A DNA stretch of 64,000 nt from assembly GCA_937138255.1 (NCBI GenBank), contig CAKZOU010000066.1:1-64000 (forward strand), given 5' to 3'. Position numbers and translations under genes: made by a program. Source of the DNA: an uncultured Paracoccaceae bacterium (GTDB lineage: Bacteria > Pseudomonadota > Alphaproteobacteria > Rhodobacterales > Rhodobacteraceae). The notes beneath the pieces were generated by a model. It had not been told where the DNA came from, did no database searches, and was given only the letters and a program-made list of their open reading frames with translations. This document shows, piece after piece, positions 7,365 through 15,964 of this stretch (positions are counted from its first letter, which is position 1; the number at the start of each line of letters is the position of its first letter).

Positions 7365-8109
7365 AGCGCATGAAGAAGGCACCGGCCTTGTTTTCCACCC
7401 GCTTGATCAGTTCATCGTAAAGCCGCTTTTCGGCGATGGCCCGATCCATTGGTACACTATTACCAATGCGACCCTGTGGATGGCTCTGTCTGTTGTCGCC
7501 ATCGTCGCCCTCTTCGTCCTTGGCAGCCGCGGCCGCGCGATCATTCCGACCCGCACCCAGTCGATCGGCGAGCTGATCTACGGCTTCACATACAAGATGG
7601 TTGAAGACGTTGCCGGCAAGGATGCGATCAAGTTTTTTCCCTATGTCCTGACGCTCTTCATGTTCGTCCTGTTCTCGAATTATCTCGGCCTTCTGCCGAT
7701 GAGCTTTGCGACCACCTCGCACATCGCGGTGACCGCCGTTCTCGCCATGGCCGTGTTCCTGACCGTAACGATCGTTGGATTCGTGAAGAACGGCAGCAAG
7801 TTCCTCGGGCTTTTCTGGGTTTCGTCGGCGCCCTTGGCGCTGCGGCCGATCCTCGCTGTGATCGAGCTCATTTCCTACTTCGTGCGCCCTGTCAGCCATT
7901 CGATCCGTCTTGGCGGCAACATCATGGCCGGCCACGCCGTTATGAAAGTGTTCGCGGGCTTCGCCGCTGTTGCTGTAATCAGCCCGGTTTCGGTCGGAGC
8001 CATCAGCGCGATCTATGGCCTCGAGATGCTGGTTGCCGGCGTTCAGGCCTACGTTTTCACCATCCTGACCTGCGTCTATCTGAAAGACGCGCTCCATCCG
8101 GGGCACTAG
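7354..8109 (+). CDS. atpB: F0 ATP synthase subunit a
   Basis: A 251-residue integral membrane subunit forming the proton half-channels next to the c-ring. The essential arginine is Arg185 in S-I-R-L-G-G-N, preceded by the conserved P-V-S-H. It has at least five hydrophobic helices. It starts with GTG at 7354, overlapping the atpI stop by 11 nt. Downstream, 44 bp separate it from atpE, where the ribosome binding site AAGGAG is strong, fitting the high c-subunit copy number. Confidence 0.97.
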   Translation: MATEAHEEGTGLVFHPLDQFIVKPLFGDGPIHWYTITNATLWMALSVVAIVALFVLGSRGRAIIPTRTQSIGELIYGFTYKMVEDVAGKDAIKFFPYVLTLFMFVLFSNYLGLLPMSFATTSHIAVTAVLAMAVFLTVTIVGFVKNGSKFLGLFWVSSAPLALRPILAVIELISYFVRPVSHSIRLGGNIMAGHAVMKVFAGFAAVAVISPVSVGAISAIYGLEMLVAGVQAYVFTILTCVYLKDALHPGH

Positions 8110-8153
8110 GGCCAGGACATCTATCACCGCAATTCCATCGTAAGGAGAAAATC

Positions 8154-8390
8154 ATGGAAGGCGATATCGCTCAACTCGGTCAATTCATTGGTGCTGGTCT
8201 TGCCGGCATCGGCTCCGGCGCCGCCGCTATCGGCGTGGGCCACGTCGCTGGCAACTACCTTGCTGGCGCCCTCCGCAACCCGTCGGCAGCTGCGTCGCAG
8301 ACCGCCACCCTCTTCATCGGCATCGCCTTCGCCGAAGCGCTCGGGATCTTCTCGTTCCTCGTAGCACTTCTGCTGATGTTCGCCGTCTAA
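8154..8390 (+). CDS. atpE: F0 ATP synthase subunit c
   Basis: A 78-residue hairpin proteolipid that forms the rotating c-ring. It has two helices, a glycine-rich first helix ([17 protein letters not shown]), the polar loop R41-N42-P43, and the proton-carrying carboxylate Glu61 in F-A-E-A-L-G. Size and motifs are normal for a proton-type c subunit; there is no sodium-binding signature (no Q32-type residue pattern). The ribosome binding site AAGGAG lies 8 nt before the ATG. Confidence 0.97.
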   Translation: MEGDIAQLGQFIGAGLAGIGSGAAAIGVGHVAGNYLAGALRNPSAAASQTATLFIGIAFAEALGIFSFLVALLLMFAV

Positions 8391-8475
8391 GACCAAAGAC
8401 GTGTCCTTACGGTCGGGGAGCGCGGGCCAGATCCCACGCCCCCGATGACACTTTCAGGTCCGACGGAGAGACGAG

Positions 8476-9033
8476 ATGGCAAGCGGAACGACATCGGTCG
8501 AACATGCAGCTGACGCTGCCGCACATGGGGCTGAAGCCTCGGGTGCAGGCATGCCGCAGCTCGATTTTTCGACCTTCCCCAACCAGATTTTCTGGCTTCT
8601 GGTCACGCTTGTCGTGATCTACTTCGCGCTCTCGCGCATTGCGATCCCGCGCATCAGCGCGGTGCTTGCGGAACGTGCGGGCACGATCACCAACGATATT
8701 GCTGCAGCCGAAGAGCTCAAGCAAAAGGCCGAGGCCGCCGAAGCCGCCTATCAAAAGGCGCTCGTCGATGCCCGTGCCGAAGCCTCGCGCATCGTCGCCG
8801 AGGCCAAGGCCGAGATTCAGGCCGAGCTTGATATCGAGCTGAAAAAGGCGGACGCGGCGATTTCCGCCAAGACCGCCGAGAGCGAGAAGGCGATCGCCGA
8901 AATTCGCGCCGGTGCCGTCAAGAGCGTGACCGCGGTGGCCAAGGATGCCGCCAAGGAAATCGTCTCGGCGATGGGCGGCAAAGCTGACGCCAAAGCTGTC
9001 ACCGCGGCTGTGACCGCCCGGATGAAAGGCTAA
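8476..9033 (+). CDS. atpX: F0 ATP synthase subunit b' (AtpX)
   Basis: A 185-residue stator subunit. An Ala/His-rich N-terminus (about 1-30) is followed by one transmembrane helix near 38-58 ([15 protein letters not shown]), then a long alanine/glutamate-rich coiled coil to the end. Having both b and b' genes is typical of photosynthetic and related alphaproteobacteria. It sits between atpE and atpF, with only 4 bp before atpF. The b' subunit pairs with b as a heterodimer linking F0 to F1 delta. Confidence 0.93.
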   Translation: MASGTTSVEHAADAAAHGAEASGAGMPQLDFSTFPNQIFWLLVTLVVIYFALSRIAIPRISAVLAERAGTITNDIAAAEELKQKAEAAEAAYQKALVDARAEASRIVAEAKAEIQAELDIELKKADAAISAKTAESEKAIAEIRAGAVKSVTAVAKDAAKEIVSAMGGKADAKAVTAAVTARMKG

Positions 9034-9037
9034 TCAG

Positions 9038-9598
9038 ATGAAAAAGCTCGCAACCACCGCGCTTCTTTCGCTGGCCGCCTCGCCCGCATTCGCGGCGTCC
9101 GGCCCGTTCCTGTCGCTGCACAACACGAACTTCATCGTTCTTCTGGCCTTCATCGTTTTCGTGGCCGCCCTGATCTATTTCGGGGTTCCCAGTCTGATCG
9201 GCGGGCTTCTTGACAAGCGCGCGGACACGATCCGCGCCGAGCTTGAAGAAGCCAAGGCGCTTCGTGAAGAAGCCCAGACGCTTCTTGCCTCATACGAGCG
9301 CAAGCAGAAGGAAGTTCAGGCTCAGGCCGAGCGGATCGTAGACTCCGCCCGCGACGAGGCCGTGAAGGCCGCCGAGCAGGCCAAGGCGGATATCAAAGCT
9401 TCCGTGGTGCGCCGTCTGGCCGCTGCCGAAGACCAGATCGCCAGCGCCGAGGCCGCTGCCGTTCGCGAAATCCGCGATCGCGCCGTGAACGTGGCCGTGG
9501 GCGCCGCCCGCGATCTTCTGGCCGCGCAGATGACCGCGACCGAAGCCAACAAGCTGATCGACGAGTCGATTGAGACCGTCGAGGCTCGCCTCCATTAG
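9038..9598 (+). CDS. atpF: F0 ATP synthase subunit b
   Basis: A 186-residue stator subunit b. The first 20 residues look like a cleavable or retained signal segment (MKKLATTALLSLAASPAFAA), followed by the membrane helix FIVLLAFIVFVAALIYF and a long charged helix (DKRADTIRAELEEAK...). It pairs with AtpX. It is the last gene of the F0 operon and is followed by an intrinsic terminator 24 bp downstream. The F1 genes (atpHAGDC) must be elsewhere in the genome. Confidence 0.95.
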   Translation: MKKLATTALLSLAASPAFAASGPFLSLHNTNFIVLLAFIVFVAALIYFGVPSLIGGLLDKRADTIRAELEEAKALREEAQTLLASYERKQKEVQAQAERIVDSARDEAVKAAEQAKADIKASVVRRLAAAEDQIASAEAAAVREIRDRAVNVAVGAARDLLAAQMTATEANKLIDESIETVEARLH

Positions 9599-9621
9599 AA
9601 GGCCGGTCAGGCAAACAGAAT

Positions 9622-9656
9622 GGCCCGGCGCCTTGGCGACCGGGCCTTTTCTTTTC
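9622..9656 (+). terminator. Rho-independent terminator of the F0 operon
   Basis: A GGCCCGG/CCGGGCC stem (9622-9628 with 9640-9646) is followed by TTTTCTTTTC. It is a classic intrinsic terminator 24 bp after the atpF stop, in the convergent junction with the FadR-type gene. Confidence 0.9.
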
Positions 9657-9662
9657 AGGATG

Positions 9663-10430
9663 TCAGCGATTCAGCTCATGTTCGAACCGCTTGCGGGCGA
9701 TGGCCTCGTTGCGGTCGGCCTTTTGTTGTTCGAGAAGTGAGCGTTCGACGAAATTGAGATGCGCGGCAACGGCATCGCGTGCGGCCTCGGGGTCGCGGGC
9801 CTGTAGCGCATCGTTGATCACCCGGTGCTGGTCGAGCAGGGTCTGCCGCGTGGTCCGCTGTTTGAACATGACCTGACGGTTGTAGAACACGCCCTCGCGC
9901 AGAAGCTGATACATCGACCGCATCATATGCAGCATGATGACGTTGTGGCTCGCTTCGATGATGGCGAGGTGAAAGTCGGCGTCGAGCGAGGCCTCGTCCG
10001 CTGGATTGCGCTTGGTGTGCGCGGCTTCCATCTTCTTGAAGATCGTGTCGATCACTTTCAGGTCGGTGTCAGACCCGAGCCGCGCGGCTCGTTCGGCCGC
10101 GAGCCCCTCCATGTCGCGCCGGAACGAGATGTAGTCGAAGAGCGCTTCGGGATGGCCGGCAAAAAGTTTGACCAATGCCTCGGAGAAGGCAGAGCCGAGC
10201 ACATCGGCCACGAAGACCCCGGCACCGGCCTTGCTGACAAGCAGGCCGCGATCTTGAAGATCCGAGAGAGCCTCGCGCAAAGACGGGCGAGAAACCCCGA
10301 ATTTTTCGCTTAATTCACGCTCGGAAGGCAGCCGTTCGCCGGGGCGAAGGATACCGCGCAGGATCAACGCTTCGATTTGTCGAACAACGCTGTGCGAGAG
10401 TTTTTCGGGCTGAATCTTCTCAAACGGCAT
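9663..10430 (-). CDS. FadR/GntR family transcriptional regulator (PdhR/LldR-like)
   Basis: A 255-residue regulator. The N-terminal GntR winged helix (about 8-72) contains LRPGERLPSERELSEKFGVSRPSLREAL, and the all-helical FCD effector domain (about 95-235) holds conserved Asp and His residues that usually bind a metal and a carboxylate ligand. FadR-subfamily members sense pyruvate, lactate, glycolate or similar acids; it resembles PdhR most in style, but the ligand is not shown by the sequence. The ATG at 10430 has TAGGAG upstream. A perfect ACCAATTGGT palindrome abuts this ribosome binding site, suggesting autorepression. Confidence 0.87.
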   Translation of the reverse strand: MPFEKIQPEKLSHSVVRQIEALILRGILRPGERLPSERELSEKFGVSRPSLREALSDLQDRGLLVSKAGAGVFVADVLGSAFSEALVKLFAGHPEALFDYISFRRDMEGLAAERAARLGSDTDLKVIDTIFKKMEAAHTKRNPADEASLDADFHLAIIEASHNVIMLHMMRSMYQLLREGVFYNRQVMFKQRTTRQTLLDQHRVINDALQARDPEAARDAVAAHLNFVERSLLEQQKADRNEAIARKRFEHELNR

Positions 10431-10440
10431 GGCGGCTCCT

Positions 10441-10450
10441 ACCAATTGGT
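10441..10450. promoter_or_regulatory. Palindromic operator upstream of the FadR-type gene
   Basis: ACCAATTGGT is a perfect 10-bp palindrome, extended on the right as TTGGTCAAAACA, 10 bp upstream of the start codon. It fits the T-G-G-T/A-C-C-A half-sites of FadR-family operators. A site of very similar sequence lies upstream of deoC at 47375-47392. Confidence 0.6.
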
Positions 10451-10484
10451 CAAAACATAGGACCAGAACCGCAATGGCTCAACA

Positions 10485-10515
10485 GGAAAGGGCCGCGCTG
10501 ATGGCGGCCCTTTCC
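10485..10515 (-). terminator. Hairpin terminator of the OmpA-like lipoprotein gene
   Basis: A perfect 12-bp stem GGAAAGGGCCGC/GCGGCCCTTTCC with a 7-nt loop, about 20 nt after the lipoprotein stop on the minus strand. It has a short T stretch within the stem end only, so strength is uncertain; the stem reads equally in both directions. Confidence 0.65.
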
Positions 10516-10535
10516 CACCGGTTGAAACCGCGTGA

Positions 10536-11177
10536 TCAGCCGTTCGGCGTAATGATGATCTCGACCCGACGGTTTTGGCGGCGGCCCTCGGCGGTCAGGT
10601 TGGTGGCAATCGGCTGATCCTCGCCGCGGCCGAAGGCAACGATCCGATAGGGTGATACACCGCCATCCGTAAGCACCGAAGCCACAGCGCGTGCACGGCG
10701 TTCGCTGAGATCTTGGTTATAGGCGGCGGTGCCAACGTTGTCGGTGTGCCCGACGACGTTGACGGTCGAACCCGGATAGCGGTTGAGGTTGGCGGCGAGC
10801 GCATAGAGATCACTCCGCAGCGAACCGGTCAGCGAGGCCGAGTCGGTCGCAAACAGGATGTCTTGCGGCATCGTCACAATAAGCTGGTTGCCGGTGTTGA
10901 CGATACCAACCTGGCTGCCCATCTGGGCGCGCAGCTCGGCCTCCTGCTTGTCAAGCTGGTTGCCAGCGAAGGCGCCAATCGTGCCGCCGATGATCGCACC
11001 TTTGATTGCCCCGTCCTTGCCGCCGCTCGAGTTGCCGATAATCGCCCCCATGCCGGCACCGATCAAGGCGGCCTGCTGGGCATTGCGGTTGGGGTTGTTT
11101 GGGTCGGTCATTGTGCAGGCGGTCGCGGCGAGAAGCGCCGAGAAGGCGAGTGCAGCAGATGTTTTTCCGTAGGTCAT
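10536..11177 (-). CDS. OmpA-family lipoprotein with glycine-zipper region
   Basis: A 213-residue envelope lipoprotein. The signal peptide ends in a lipobox L-A-A-T-A-C with lipidated Cys21. Residues about 36-75 form a glycine zipper (IGAGMGAIIGNSSGG, GAIIGGTIGAFAGN), likely membrane-associating, and residues about 100-213 form the OmpA C-terminal peptidoglycan-binding domain (VVGHTDNVG, L-S-E-R-R-A-x-A-V, G-R-x-Q-N-R-R-V-E-I). The architecture matches YiaD-like proteins. It probably anchors the outer membrane to peptidoglycan. The ATG at 11177 follows a weak purine-rich site. Confidence 0.92.
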   Translation of the reverse strand: MTYGKTSAALAFSALLAATACTMTDPNNPNRNAQQAALIGAGMGAIIGNSSGGKDGAIKGAIIGGTIGAFAGNQLDKQEAELRAQMGSQVGIVNTGNQLIVTMPQDILFATDSASLTGSLRSDLYALAANLNRYPGSTVNVVGHTDNVGTAAYNQDLSERRARAVASVLTDGGVSPYRIVAFGRGEDQPIATNLTAEGRRQNRRVEIIITPNG

Positions 11178-11296
11178 GGGGCAAATCCTTGAATGCTAAG
11201 CCACGGGCAGGGAGCACCCGGAGCTTTGAGCCATAGTTGGCGCAACTCGGGCCGCTATCCAATATCAGGAGCCGCCTTTCGGCTTGTTCTCGCCTA

Positions 11297-12133
11297 TCAA
11301 GCCTCTAGGCGGGCGCTCTCATAGGCGAGGATGGCGCGCTTGACCGGCAGCCCCCAGTGATAGCCGCCGAGGCCGCCCGATTTGCGAAGCGCGCGGTGAC
11401 AGGGGATGAGAAGGCTGATCGGGTTGCGACCCACCGCCGTGCCGACCGCGCGAACGGCCTTGGGATGGCCGATGGCGCCGGCGATGTCCGAATAGGTGGT
11501 CACATGGCCCGAGGGAATGGCGAGGAGCGCCTCCCAGACCTTGATCTGGAACGGAGCGCCGATCAGGTGGAGCGGCGTGGTCTCATTGCTTGCGCCAAAG
11601 GCGGCCTCGACCCACGGGCGCAGGCGCTCGGTGTTCTCGGCAAACGCGGCCTTGGGCCAGCGGCCCCGAAGGTCCGCCATCGCCTCGGCCTCACCGGATT
11701 CCGACGAAAAGCCGATGCCGCAGATGCCCTTGTCGGTCCCCATGACCAGCGCAGGGCCAAAGGGGCTGTCGAACCAACCCCAGCAAACCGTCAGCCCCTC
11801 GCCGCCTTTGGCATAGTCGCCGGGGCTCATCGCCTCCCAGCGCAGGAAAAGGTCATGCAGCCGACCTCCACCGCTCAGGCCCACGGCATCGGCGGTGGCG
11901 AGGGTCGTGTGCCGATCCCGCAAGAGGTCTTTCGCCTGATCCAGCGCAAGGTATTGCTGATAGCGCTTGGGCGAGACGCCGACCCATTGGGAAAAGAGCC
12001 GCTGGAAATGCGCGGCGCTGAGGTTCATCTCGGCCGCGAGCGCCTCGAGCGAGCGGGCGGTCTCGGGCTGGGCGTCGATCAGGTCGATCGCGCGGCGCAT
12101 GATCTGATAGTGATAGCTGCGGTTCTGTTCCAT
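11297..12133 (-). CDS. AraC-type regulator/O6-methylguanine-DNA methyltransferase fusion (Ada without its N-terminal domain)
   Basis: A 278-residue protein combining an AraC helix-turn-helix (about 10-105, with L-S-A-A-H-F-Q-R-L-F) and a methylated-DNA-protein cysteine methyltransferase domain (about 115-270). The acceptor site PCHR is intact in L-L-I-P-C-H-R-A-L, and the helical PSGHVTTYSDIA block is present. It repairs O6-alkylguanine by irreversible transfer to the cysteine. The zinc/Cys38 phosphotriester domain that switches E. coli Ada into an activator is absent, so the trigger of the AraC half is unclear. The ATG at 12133 starts the family similarity. It diverges from nth. Confidence 0.92.
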   Translation of the reverse strand: MEQNRSYHYQIMRRAIDLIDAQPETARSLEALAAEMNLSAAHFQRLFSQWVGVSPKRYQQYLALDQAKDLLRDRHTTLATADAVGLSGGGRLHDLFLRWEAMSPGDYAKGGEGLTVCWGWFDSPFGPALVMGTDKGICGIGFSSESGEAEAMADLRGRWPKAAFAENTERLRPWVEAAFGASNETTPLHLIGAPFQIKVWEALLAIPSGHVTTYSDIAGAIGHPKAVRAVGTAVGRNPISLLIPCHRALRKSGGLGGYHWGLPVKRAILAYESARLEA

Positions 12134-12228
12134 GCGCCAAACATAGGCCGCCGCCGCCCGCCGGGCGACCCGATTCCTGCGCCAAAGAGGTGCTTGCCTG
12201 AGGCTGGTGGGGCGGGCATACCGGAGGC

Positions 12229-12873
12229 ATGGCAAAGCAGCTTTCCTATCACCGGATGCGCGAGATCTTCGCGCGGTTTCAGGCCTCCGAGCCCGAGCCC
12301 AAGGGCGAGCTTGAGCACGTCAACGCCTTTACCCTTCTGGTGGCCGTCGCCCTTTCGGCGCAGGCCACGGATGCGGGCGTCAACAAGGCCACGCGCACGC
12401 TCTTCCAGATCGCCGATACGCCGCGGAAGATGCTCGACCTCGGCGAAGAGGGGCTGACCGAGCATATCAAGACCATCGGCCTCTTCCGCCAGAAGGCGAA
12501 GAACGTGATGAAGCTGAGCCGGATCCTCGTTGAGGACTATGACGGCCAAGTGCCCAATTCCCGCGCCGCCCTGCAATCGCTTCCTGGCGTGGGGCGCAAG
12601 ACGGCCAATGTCGTTTTGAACATGTGGTGGCATTTTCCGGCGCAGGCGGTCGATACGCATATCTTTCGCGTCGGCAACCGCTCCGGCATCGCCGCCGGCA
12701 AGGATGTGGCGGCGGTCGAACGGGCCATCGAAGATAACGTGCCGGTGGATTTCCAGCAGCACGCGCACCACTGGCTCATCCTGCATGGGCGGTATATCTG
12801 CGTTGCGCGAAAGCCCAAGTGCGGCGCCTGCCATATCCGCGATCTCTGCGATTACGAGGACAAGACCCTATGA
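12229..12873 (+). CDS. nth: Endonuclease III
   Basis: A 214-residue base-excision repair glycosylase/AP lyase acting on oxidised pyrimidines. The helix-hairpin-helix with the catalytic lysine is LPGVGRKTANVVLN (about 118-131), the catalytic Asp is in A-V-D-T-H-I-F-R-V, and the C-terminal [4Fe-4S] ligands have the C-x6-C-x2-C-x5-C pattern (residues about 191-207). The ribosome binding site GGAGG precedes the ATG. Its TGA overlaps the kinase ATG (ATGA). It diverges from another DNA repair gene, the Ada-like methyltransferase. Confidence 0.96.
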   Translation: MAKQLSYHRMREIFARFQASEPEPKGELEHVNAFTLLVAVALSAQATDAGVNKATRTLFQIADTPRKMLDLGEEGLTEHIKTIGLFRQKAKNVMKLSRILVEDYDGQVPNSRAALQSLPGVGRKTANVVLNMWWHFPAQAVDTHIFRVGNRSGIAAGKDVAAVERAIEDNVPVDFQQHAHHWLILHGRYICVARKPKCGACHIRDLCDYEDKTL

Positions 12874-13862
12874 AGAAGTTCCAGATTGTCGGCATCGGCA
12901 ATGCTATGGTCGATGTGCTGACCCGGGGCGACGAGCTCTTTCTCGCGGAGGCGGGGATCGAAAAGGGCATCATGCAGCTCATAGATATGGATCGCGCCGT
13001 GTCGCTTTATGGGGCGATCGGTCCCGCGAAAGAGATCAGCGGCGGCTCTGCGGCCAACACCATTGCCGGCATCGCCCACCTCGGCGGGCGCACCGCCTAT
13101 GTCGGCAAGGTGAAGGACGACCAGCTTGGCGCGATCTTTGCCCATGACCTGCGCGCGCAGGGGGCTGTCTACGAAACCTCGCTCGCTCCGAAATCCGCCG
13201 AGCAGGAAACCGGCCGCTGCATCGTGATCGTCACCCCCGATGGCGAGCGGTCAATGAACACCTATCTCGGTGTGACCGAGTTTCTCGAACCGTCCGATAT
13301 TGATCCCGCGATGATGGCTGATGCCGAGTGGATCTATCTCGAGGGTTACCGCTTCGACGGCCCCGACAGCCACGCCGCCTTCGCCAAGGCGATCAACGCC
13401 TGCAAGGGCCACGGCGGGCGCGTCTCGCTGACCCTGTCAGACCCGTTCTGCGTCGAGCGGCACCGCGATGCCTTCCGCATGATGATCCGCGAGGATGTCG
13501 ATCTTCTCTTTTGCAACCGCGCCGAGATCCTGTCGATGTATCGCACCGACGATTTCGAGGCGGCGCTGGCGGCGGCGGCGCTCGAGGTCGAGATCGTCGC
13601 CTGCACCGATAGCGAGAGGGGCGCACATATCCTTTCGCGCGGCAAGCGCTGGGATGTGCCGGCGATCCCGACCGATATCGTCGATGCCACCGGCGCGGGA
13701 GATCTTTTCGCGGGCGCCTTCCTTTGGGGGCTGACCAACGGCCACGACCTCGAGACCTGCGGCCGCATGGGCTGCGTCGCGGCCTCCGAGGTCATCAGCC
13801 ACATCGGCGCGCGCCCCGAGGCGAACCTCAAGGCGCTATTCGCCAAACACGGCCTGCTTTAG
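12870..13862 (+). CDS. PfkB family carbohydrate kinase, adenosine-kinase-like
   Basis: A 330-residue ribokinase-fold sugar/nucleoside kinase. N-terminal G-I-G-N-A-M-V-D-V and G-G-S-A-A-N-T bind the substrate, and the C-terminal D-A-T-G-A-G-D-L-F-A-G-A-F motif holds the catalytic Asp and anion hole. Annotation as adenosine kinase (adenosine plus ATP to AMP) is common for such proteins in this order, but a sugar substrate cannot be excluded from the sequence. The ATG overlaps the nth stop. Its 3' end overlaps the HIT gene by 4 nt tail to tail; HIT enzymes also act on nucleoside phosphates. Confidence 0.88.
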   Translation: MKKFQIVGIGNAMVDVLTRGDELFLAEAGIEKGIMQLIDMDRAVSLYGAIGPAKEISGGSAANTIAGIAHLGGRTAYVGKVKDDQLGAIFAHDLRAQGAVYETSLAPKSAEQETGRCIVIVTPDGERSMNTYLGVTEFLEPSDIDPAMMADAEWIYLEGYRFDGPDSHAAFAKAINACKGHGGRVSLTLSDPFCVERHRDAFRMMIREDVDLLFCNRAEILSMYRTDDFEAALAAAALEVEIVACTDSERGAHILSRGKRWDVPAIPTDIVDATGAGDLFAGAFLWGLTNGHDLETCGRMGCVAASEVISHIGARPEANLKALFAKHGLL

Positions 13863-14227
13863 CCCGCGTCGTCGAGCATCAGGCCAAGCTGACGCCCGCC
13901 GAGGATATGCAGGTGGTAATGCGGCACATCCTGCCGCCCGTGCGCGCGTGTGTTGGAAATGGCCCGGAACCCGGCATCGACGCCGGCGATCCGGCACACC
14001 TCGGCCACGGCCTGCATGAAGCCGAAATGTTCATCGGCCGAGGCATCGCGGGCAAAGTGATCAAGGCTCACATAGGCGCCCTTGGGGATCACCAGAACAT
14101 GGATAGGCGCCTGCGGGGCGATATCGTGAAACGCCAGCGCGTGATCGTTCTCAAAGACGGTCTTGTTGGGGATCTCGCCGCGCAGGATGCGGGCAAAGAT
14201 GTTTTGCGGGTCGTAGGTAAAATCCAT
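13859..14227 (-). CDS. HIT family protein (histidine triad nucleotide-binding)
   Basis: A 122-residue HIT protein with the triad H-Y-H-L-H-I-L-G-G near residues 101-109 and N-terminal I-F-A-R-I-L-R-G-E-I-P, typical of the HINT branch, which hydrolyses purine phosphoramidates or AMP-lysine. It is translated in the same direction as the DUF5928 glycosyltransferase 8 bp upstream and is probably co-transcribed with it. Confidence 0.93.
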   Translation of the reverse strand: MDFTYDPQNIFARILRGEIPNKTVFENDHALAFHDIAPQAPIHVLVIPKGAYVSLDHFARDASADEHFGFMQAVAEVCRIAGVDAGFRAISNTRAHGRQDVPHYHLHILGGRQLGLMLDDAG

Positions 14228-14235
14228 CTGGGTCC

Positions 14236-15813
14236 TCAGTCGTCGAAAAGGTGATCTGTCTGGGCAATTTTGCGGGCCGTGACTGGCGAGACCGACAGGA
14301 ATGCGCCAAGTGCGTCGGAGTTTTCCTCAAGCGAGGCAGTTTGCCGAAGGCGTCGATAATTGGCGAAACCTGCATCACGGATGCGTTCGGATTCGAAGAC
14401 AACGTCATATCTGATCGTCGGCAAGAGCCGCGCGAGCGTCTCGGGTGTGGTCTCGTCACCGGCAAGGCCCACGCGGCGAGCGTGGCCACTGAGATAGTCA
14501 TCCGAGAATTCGCATTCGATTTCCAGAAGGCGTGTCTTGGAGCGATCCGTGAAGAAATCCTGAATGAGGTCGATCGAGGAAGTGTCGAGGCAGATCACCA
14601 GACGGTCGGTCGCATAATAGTCGAACAGCATCCGCATCAGCGCACGGCGATGGCGGGTGCGTTTGCCAAGCGAGGTTTGAATGCCGCCCAAATCAGGAAG
14701 CGGGGTGGCTTCCTCGTTGAAGAGATAGGCAATTCCCTGGAGCCCTGTGGCTGTCTGGATCGCTTCCAATAGCCGCTTGCCAACGTGCCATTTCTTTGAG
14801 GCGATGATCAGAAGCTCGCGGTCACGCCCAAGACTGCCTTCCGATTCCCAAAACCGTGCGGCAAAGCGCCGCCCGATCCGACCGCGACCGGTGAGAAACG
14901 AGAAGAGGCTGCGGCCCTCGTCGGAGATCCGAAAATCCGTCCGTCCAGAGGCGTAAAGTCGGCCGAGCCGCTTTTTGAGCTCTTTGGCCTCGGGGCTGAT
15001 CTTGCGCGCAAAAAGCGCATCCTGCCCCAGCAAGAGATCATAGTGATCGTTGCAGAAAACAACCGGCATTCCATAGTCGGTAAACATCAAGAACGTCAGC
15101 GTTCTGGTGCGGATTTCGGCATCGGGGACTAGGTGTCGGACCAGTGTCTGAAAGAAGGTCTCGTCAGGAATCCAAGTCGTTCGGAAAAACCGCATCACGT
15201 CGGGCCGCTTGCGGGTGAACTCTACGATCCGCTCTACCGTCAGGCGCCGCAGGCACCACCACTGGCTGCCGATCTGGACCTCGATGTCCTTCGGGATCGC
15301 CCGCTTCAGTCCAAGCCGTCGCTGAGCCCAGAATGACCAATAGAACAGCTGCTTGTGCTTTCTTTCATTGAACCAATGGCGATAGATCAGGCGGTCTTCT
15401 TTCATCCCGGTCTTGATCCAATCGCTAGTGAAGAAATCGAAACTTTCGATAAAGTCCGCCTCTTCTGAATCAAGAAATGTATGGGCATATTCGGCGGACT
15501 TGATCGCCAAACAGTCGCCCGACAGCATATAAAAATGGGTCGCCCTCGGAAATGCATCAAGCGCGGTCTCAACAGCGCTGAGCGTTGCTTCCACAAGGCT
15601 CCACTCGCCCCAGCCACATTTCACCCGCTTCTTGGCAAAAGCGACGTTGGGATTGTTGGCAAGCCCTCGTTCGATCTTCCCAAAATCGCTTTCGCTCGAA
15701 TTCGCGTCGAAGTGGATAGATATGTAATCGCCAACAGCCGAGAGCATCTCGGCCTGCTGGATAACCGCCTCGGGATCCTTGTGGCAGAGGAGGATGAAGG
15801 CGATCTTTGCCAT
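14236..15813 (-). CDS. GT14-type beta-1,6-N-acetylglucosaminyltransferase with a C-terminal DUF5928 domain
   Basis: A 525-residue glycosyltransferase. Residues about 1-280 resemble the core-2/I-branching (GT14) family: A-F-I-L-L-C-H-K-D, S-I-H-F-D-A-N, Y-M-L-S-G-D-C-L, and Q-W-W-C-L-R-R followed by W-I-P-D-E-T-F-F-Q-T. Residues about 290-525 match what I recall as the DUF5928 extension seen in Rhodobacterales. It has no membrane segment, so it acts at the cytoplasmic face on a surface glycan. It diverges (151 bp) from a sulfotransferase gene, so both may modify the same polysaccharide. Confidence 0.82.
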   Translation of the reverse strand: MAKIAFILLCHKDPEAVIQQAEMLSAVGDYISIHFDANSSESDFGKIERGLANNPNVAFAKKRVKCGWGEWSLVEATLSAVETALDAFPRATHFYMLSGDCLAIKSAEYAHTFLDSEEADFIESFDFFTSDWIKTGMKEDRLIYRHWFNERKHKQLFYWSFWAQRRLGLKRAIPKDIEVQIGSQWWCLRRLTVERIVEFTRKRPDVMRFFRTTWIPDETFFQTLVRHLVPDAEIRTRTLTFLMFTDYGMPVVFCNDHYDLLLGQDALFARKISPEAKELKKRLGRLYASGRTDFRISDEGRSLFSFLTGRGRIGRRFAARFWESEGSLGRDRELLIIASKKWHVGKRLLEAIQTATGLQGIAYLFNEEATPLPDLGGIQTSLGKRTRHRRALMRMLFDYYATDRLVICLDTSSIDLIQDFFTDRSKTRLLEIECEFSDDYLSGHARRVGLAGDETTPETLARLLPTIRYDVVFESERIRDAGFANYRRLRQTASLEENSDALGAFLSVSPVTARKIAQTDHLFDD

Positions 15814-15964
15814 ATAAGAAACAATTACCCGCTTGCGGCCCGTTCAGTTTCTTCTTGATAGACCGAACAAACGTTGAATAAACACCCTTAGTTTGTTCTG
15901 TTAGGTAAAGATAATTCGGAAAGTGCCGCAGCAACAGTCTGATCGGCAACGGAGTTTGAGGTAG

